A stretch of 64,000 bases of DNA from Paenibacillus xylanilyticus. Lineage in GTDB: Bacteria > Bacillota > Bacilli > Paenibacillales > Paenibacillaceae. The DNA lies in contig NZ_CP044310.1 of NCBI RefSeq assembly GCF_009664365.1, forward strand, positions 5,953,501 to 6,017,500, written 5' to 3'. Below the pieces are notes generated by a model. It saw only the letters and a program-made list of their open reading frames with translations. It was not told the origin of the DNA and searched no databases. Shown piece after piece: positions 63,805 to 64,000 of the stretch. Numbering within the stretch: position 1 is the stretch's first letter; each line of letters starts with the position of its first letter. Position numbers and translations under genes: made by a program.

Positions 63805-64000
63805 TTACACGTATCGTGCTGCCCATTTGCCTGCCTGCAAAATCAGCTGGCGATAGGATTCGTGTGCAAAAGAAGGCACATGATGCCCTGGCATGAGGTA
63901 CACAATCCGGCCTAATCCATAGGTATGTGCCCAAGCCGCAGGCTTAGGTCCATCTTCAGTCTGGTATTCAAGCAGAATCGTGGTTTCGGCGAATGATCCG
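63805..64000 (-). CDS. ThuA-domain protein (C-terminal part; 5' end outside window)
   Basis: The last 64 codons of a gene that begins beyond position 64000. PAAWAHTYGLGRIVYLMPGH, then HESYRQLILQAGKWAARYV, matches the C-terminal end of ThuA-like (trehalose utilisation) glutamine-amidotransferase-like proteins, which act in disaccharide metabolism in some bacteria. It stops at TAA 63805-63807. Nothing can be said about the start or context. Confidence 0.75.
   Translation of the reverse strand, partial: GSFAETTILLEYQTEDGPKPAAWAHTYGLGRIVYLMPGHHVPSFAHESYRQLILQAGKWAARYV

Overview
The window looks like chromosomal DNA of a Bacillales bacterium, most likely a Paenibacillus. The evidence is GC near 50 %, strong AGGAGG-type ribosome binding sites, frequent TTG starts, Fur-, CcpA- and Rex/Fnr-like boxes, a family PL10 pectate lyase, a GH94-clade phosphorylase, and many genes whose closest known relatives are B. 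subtilis proteins. No rRNA, tRNA, CRISPR array, insertion sequence or prophage gene was seen. The species assignment is inference.

Layout. 1-3.0 kb: an ABC importer operon (ATPase, two permeases, NMT1/THI5-like lipoprotein; minus strand, cut by the window edge). 3.6-8.1 kb: a membrane chemoreceptor, moaA and a soluble chemoreceptor. 8.2-12.5 kb: a LysE exporter facing a MocR-type regulator, then mobA and an MFS permease. 12.6-19 kb: glnS, DUF2164, two GNAT acetyltransferases, a secreted helical protein, an atypical SDR and a MerR-methyltransferase fusion. 19.1-24.9 kb: a carbohydrate locus (GH94-clade phosphorylase with a 5' frameshift, esterase, LacI regulator) with three copies of one palindromic operator. 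25.1-27.2 kb: a Fur-box locus holding a relic of a siderophore-binding lipoprotein and an ABC exporter with three frameshifts. 27.3-39.4 kb: LCMT-type methyltransferase, MFS, YyaE-like molybdopterin oxidoreductase, formate/nitrite channel, DinB, NADH oxidase with a phased array of Rex/Fnr-like boxes, pectate lyase, glutathione peroxidase, and a Fur-box operon of siderophore ATPase plus FhuF-like reductase.

40.0-55.8 kb is the most unusual part. A six-gene minus-strand operon encodes, in order of transcription, a very large tubulin/FtsZ-superfamily protein, an 814-residue coiled-coil protein, a membrane vWA protein, a beta-rich protein, a zinc-ribbon GTPase of the double-GTPase type and a giant membrane-anchored GAP1-like protein. 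Immediately upstream lie a second vWA protein (exported, with a cytoplasmic tail) and, divergently, a tiny membrane protein and a zinc-ribbon membrane protein. I read this as one NTP-dependent, membrane-associated system. Parts of it are known only from computational genomics, and its function is not established.

56-64 kb: two related membrane proteins (one frameshifted), a DEAD-box helicase with an RG-rich tail, a SulP transporter, a phasin-like/UbiB-kinase pair and the 3' end of a ThuA-domain gene.

Themes. Molybdenum cofactor enzymes (moaA, mobA) could serve the oxidoreductase at 30 kb. Iron-linked genes lie at 25 kb and 38-39 kb. Redox-linked genes (oxidoreductase, FNT channel, NADH oxidase, glutathione peroxidase) cluster at 30-37.5 kb. 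Five single-base frameshifts, most next to homopolymers, hint at either decay or residual assembly errors.
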